From Macropodus opercularis (lineage: Eukaryota > Chordata > Actinopteri > Anabantiformes > Osphronemidae), in NCBI GenBank assembly GCA_030770545.1, contig CM061100.1:11710501-11774500 (forward strand): DNA of 64,000 nt, written 5' to 3'. Positions 63,961 through 64,000 of the stretch are shown here, piece after piece. The translations under genes and the position numbers were made by a program. Numbering within the stretch: the first letter of the stretch is position 1; every line of letters begins with the position of its first letter. The notes beneath the pieces were generated by a model. That model had not been told where the DNA came from, made no database searches, and saw only the letters and a program-made list of their open reading frames with translations.

Positions 63961-64000
63961 CAGCAGATAAAACAAATACTGAGGCTGGAAACAGTGCGAA

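Larger units (their letters stand above)
16490..64000 (+). repeat. Right satellite array with higher-order block structure (about 240 monomers)
   Basis: Same family and orientation as the left array. From the transposon to about 25 kb monomers are mixed (ccttcttcag, gaggctgtaaacagtgc). From about 25 kb to the end they fall into repeated multi-monomer blocks marked by ccagcttcag, cagataaaacaaatac, gacctaaag, ggatgtgtttgg, gtaaacactgcg, ggaaacattgcg, aaataaatttt and 9-bp-deleted ctgcgaaaacgc or ctgtgaaaacgc monomers. The same order of marker monomers recurs many times, so copies are homogenised in blocks rather than one by one. The period is not one fixed higher-order unit; block lengths differ through insertion or loss of one to three monomers. 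No gene is visible in this 47-kb stretch. Confidence 0.96.

Noticed and set aside
1..64000. CRISPR array
   Set aside because: The repeats are contiguous 188-197-bp monomers without unique spacers, in an animal-type sequence with no cas genes.
1..64000. CENP-B box (17-bp centromere protein B site)
   Set aside because: The nearest candidate, the reverse complement around gcgttttcgcactgtttcc, has TTCG but lacks the A and CGGG core positions of the box. No monomer variant seen restores it.
1..64000. 5S rDNA, tRNA or other small-RNA tandem genes
   Set aside because: The monomer length would suit a small-RNA gene repeat, but I see no internal A-box/B-box pair, no 5S-like conserved sequence and no terminator T-run in fixed position.
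1..64000. Protein-coding tandem repeat (195-bp monomers are 65 codons)
   Set aside because: The common monomer is 197 bp, which shifts frame each time. TAA codons in gatttaaatg and attttaaag interrupt the best frame in nearly all copies.

Overview
This window is almost entirely one tandem satellite array. The basic monomer is about 197 bp; common length variants are 195 bp (two bases lost in the cgcttagaatgg stretch) and about 188 bp (nine bases lost after gaggctg). All copies point the same way. Both window edges fall inside the array, so its full length and unique flanks are not visible. I estimate about 77 monomers left of a single transposon and about 240 right of it. I do not recognise the satellite by name. 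The AT-rich satellite and the vertebrate-type piggyBac-like element suggest an animal genome, with fish or another lower vertebrate as my best guess. There are no bacterial genes, and no rRNA or tRNA genes that I can see.

Layout. 1-15183: left array, a mixed population of monomers (cctgcttcag or ccttcttcag, usually cagcttaaag, cagcgcgaaaacgc common) with local multi-kilobase duplications (for example 1-1700 copied at 2552-4050, and 5490-6240 copied at 9722-10470). 15184-16489: one non-autonomous piggyBac-like DNA transposon with TTAA target duplication, terminal inverted repeats and a broken transposase gene. 16490-about 25000: a transitional array. About 25000-64000: a younger, more homogenised region built from shuffled multi-monomer blocks (higher-order repeats) marked by ccagcttcag, cagataaaacaaatac and the 9-bp-deleted ctgcgaaaacgc monomers. 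Long blocks recur at offsets of 5042, 12032, 16112/16307, 11820, 17098, 2718 and 1735 bp and share private point variants.

Three things stand out inside the array. Six monomers have about 31 bp replaced by an A-rich patch (poly-A, GAG, poly-A), and these have spread with the blocks around them. A perfect snap-back palindrome lies at 63912-63960. Almost every monomer carries two short dyads, actttg-aa-caaagt and gcg-aaaa-cgc.

No functional protein-coding gene is supported. The only real coding remnant is the frame-shifted, internally deleted piggyBac transposase at 15607-16310. Open frames elsewhere are accidental readings through satellite monomers, especially where poly-A removes stop codons. 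The array could be centromeric, pericentromeric or another heterochromatic block; sequence alone cannot decide. I do not see an unknown enzymatic or immune system here. The interest lies in how the array was built and rearranged.
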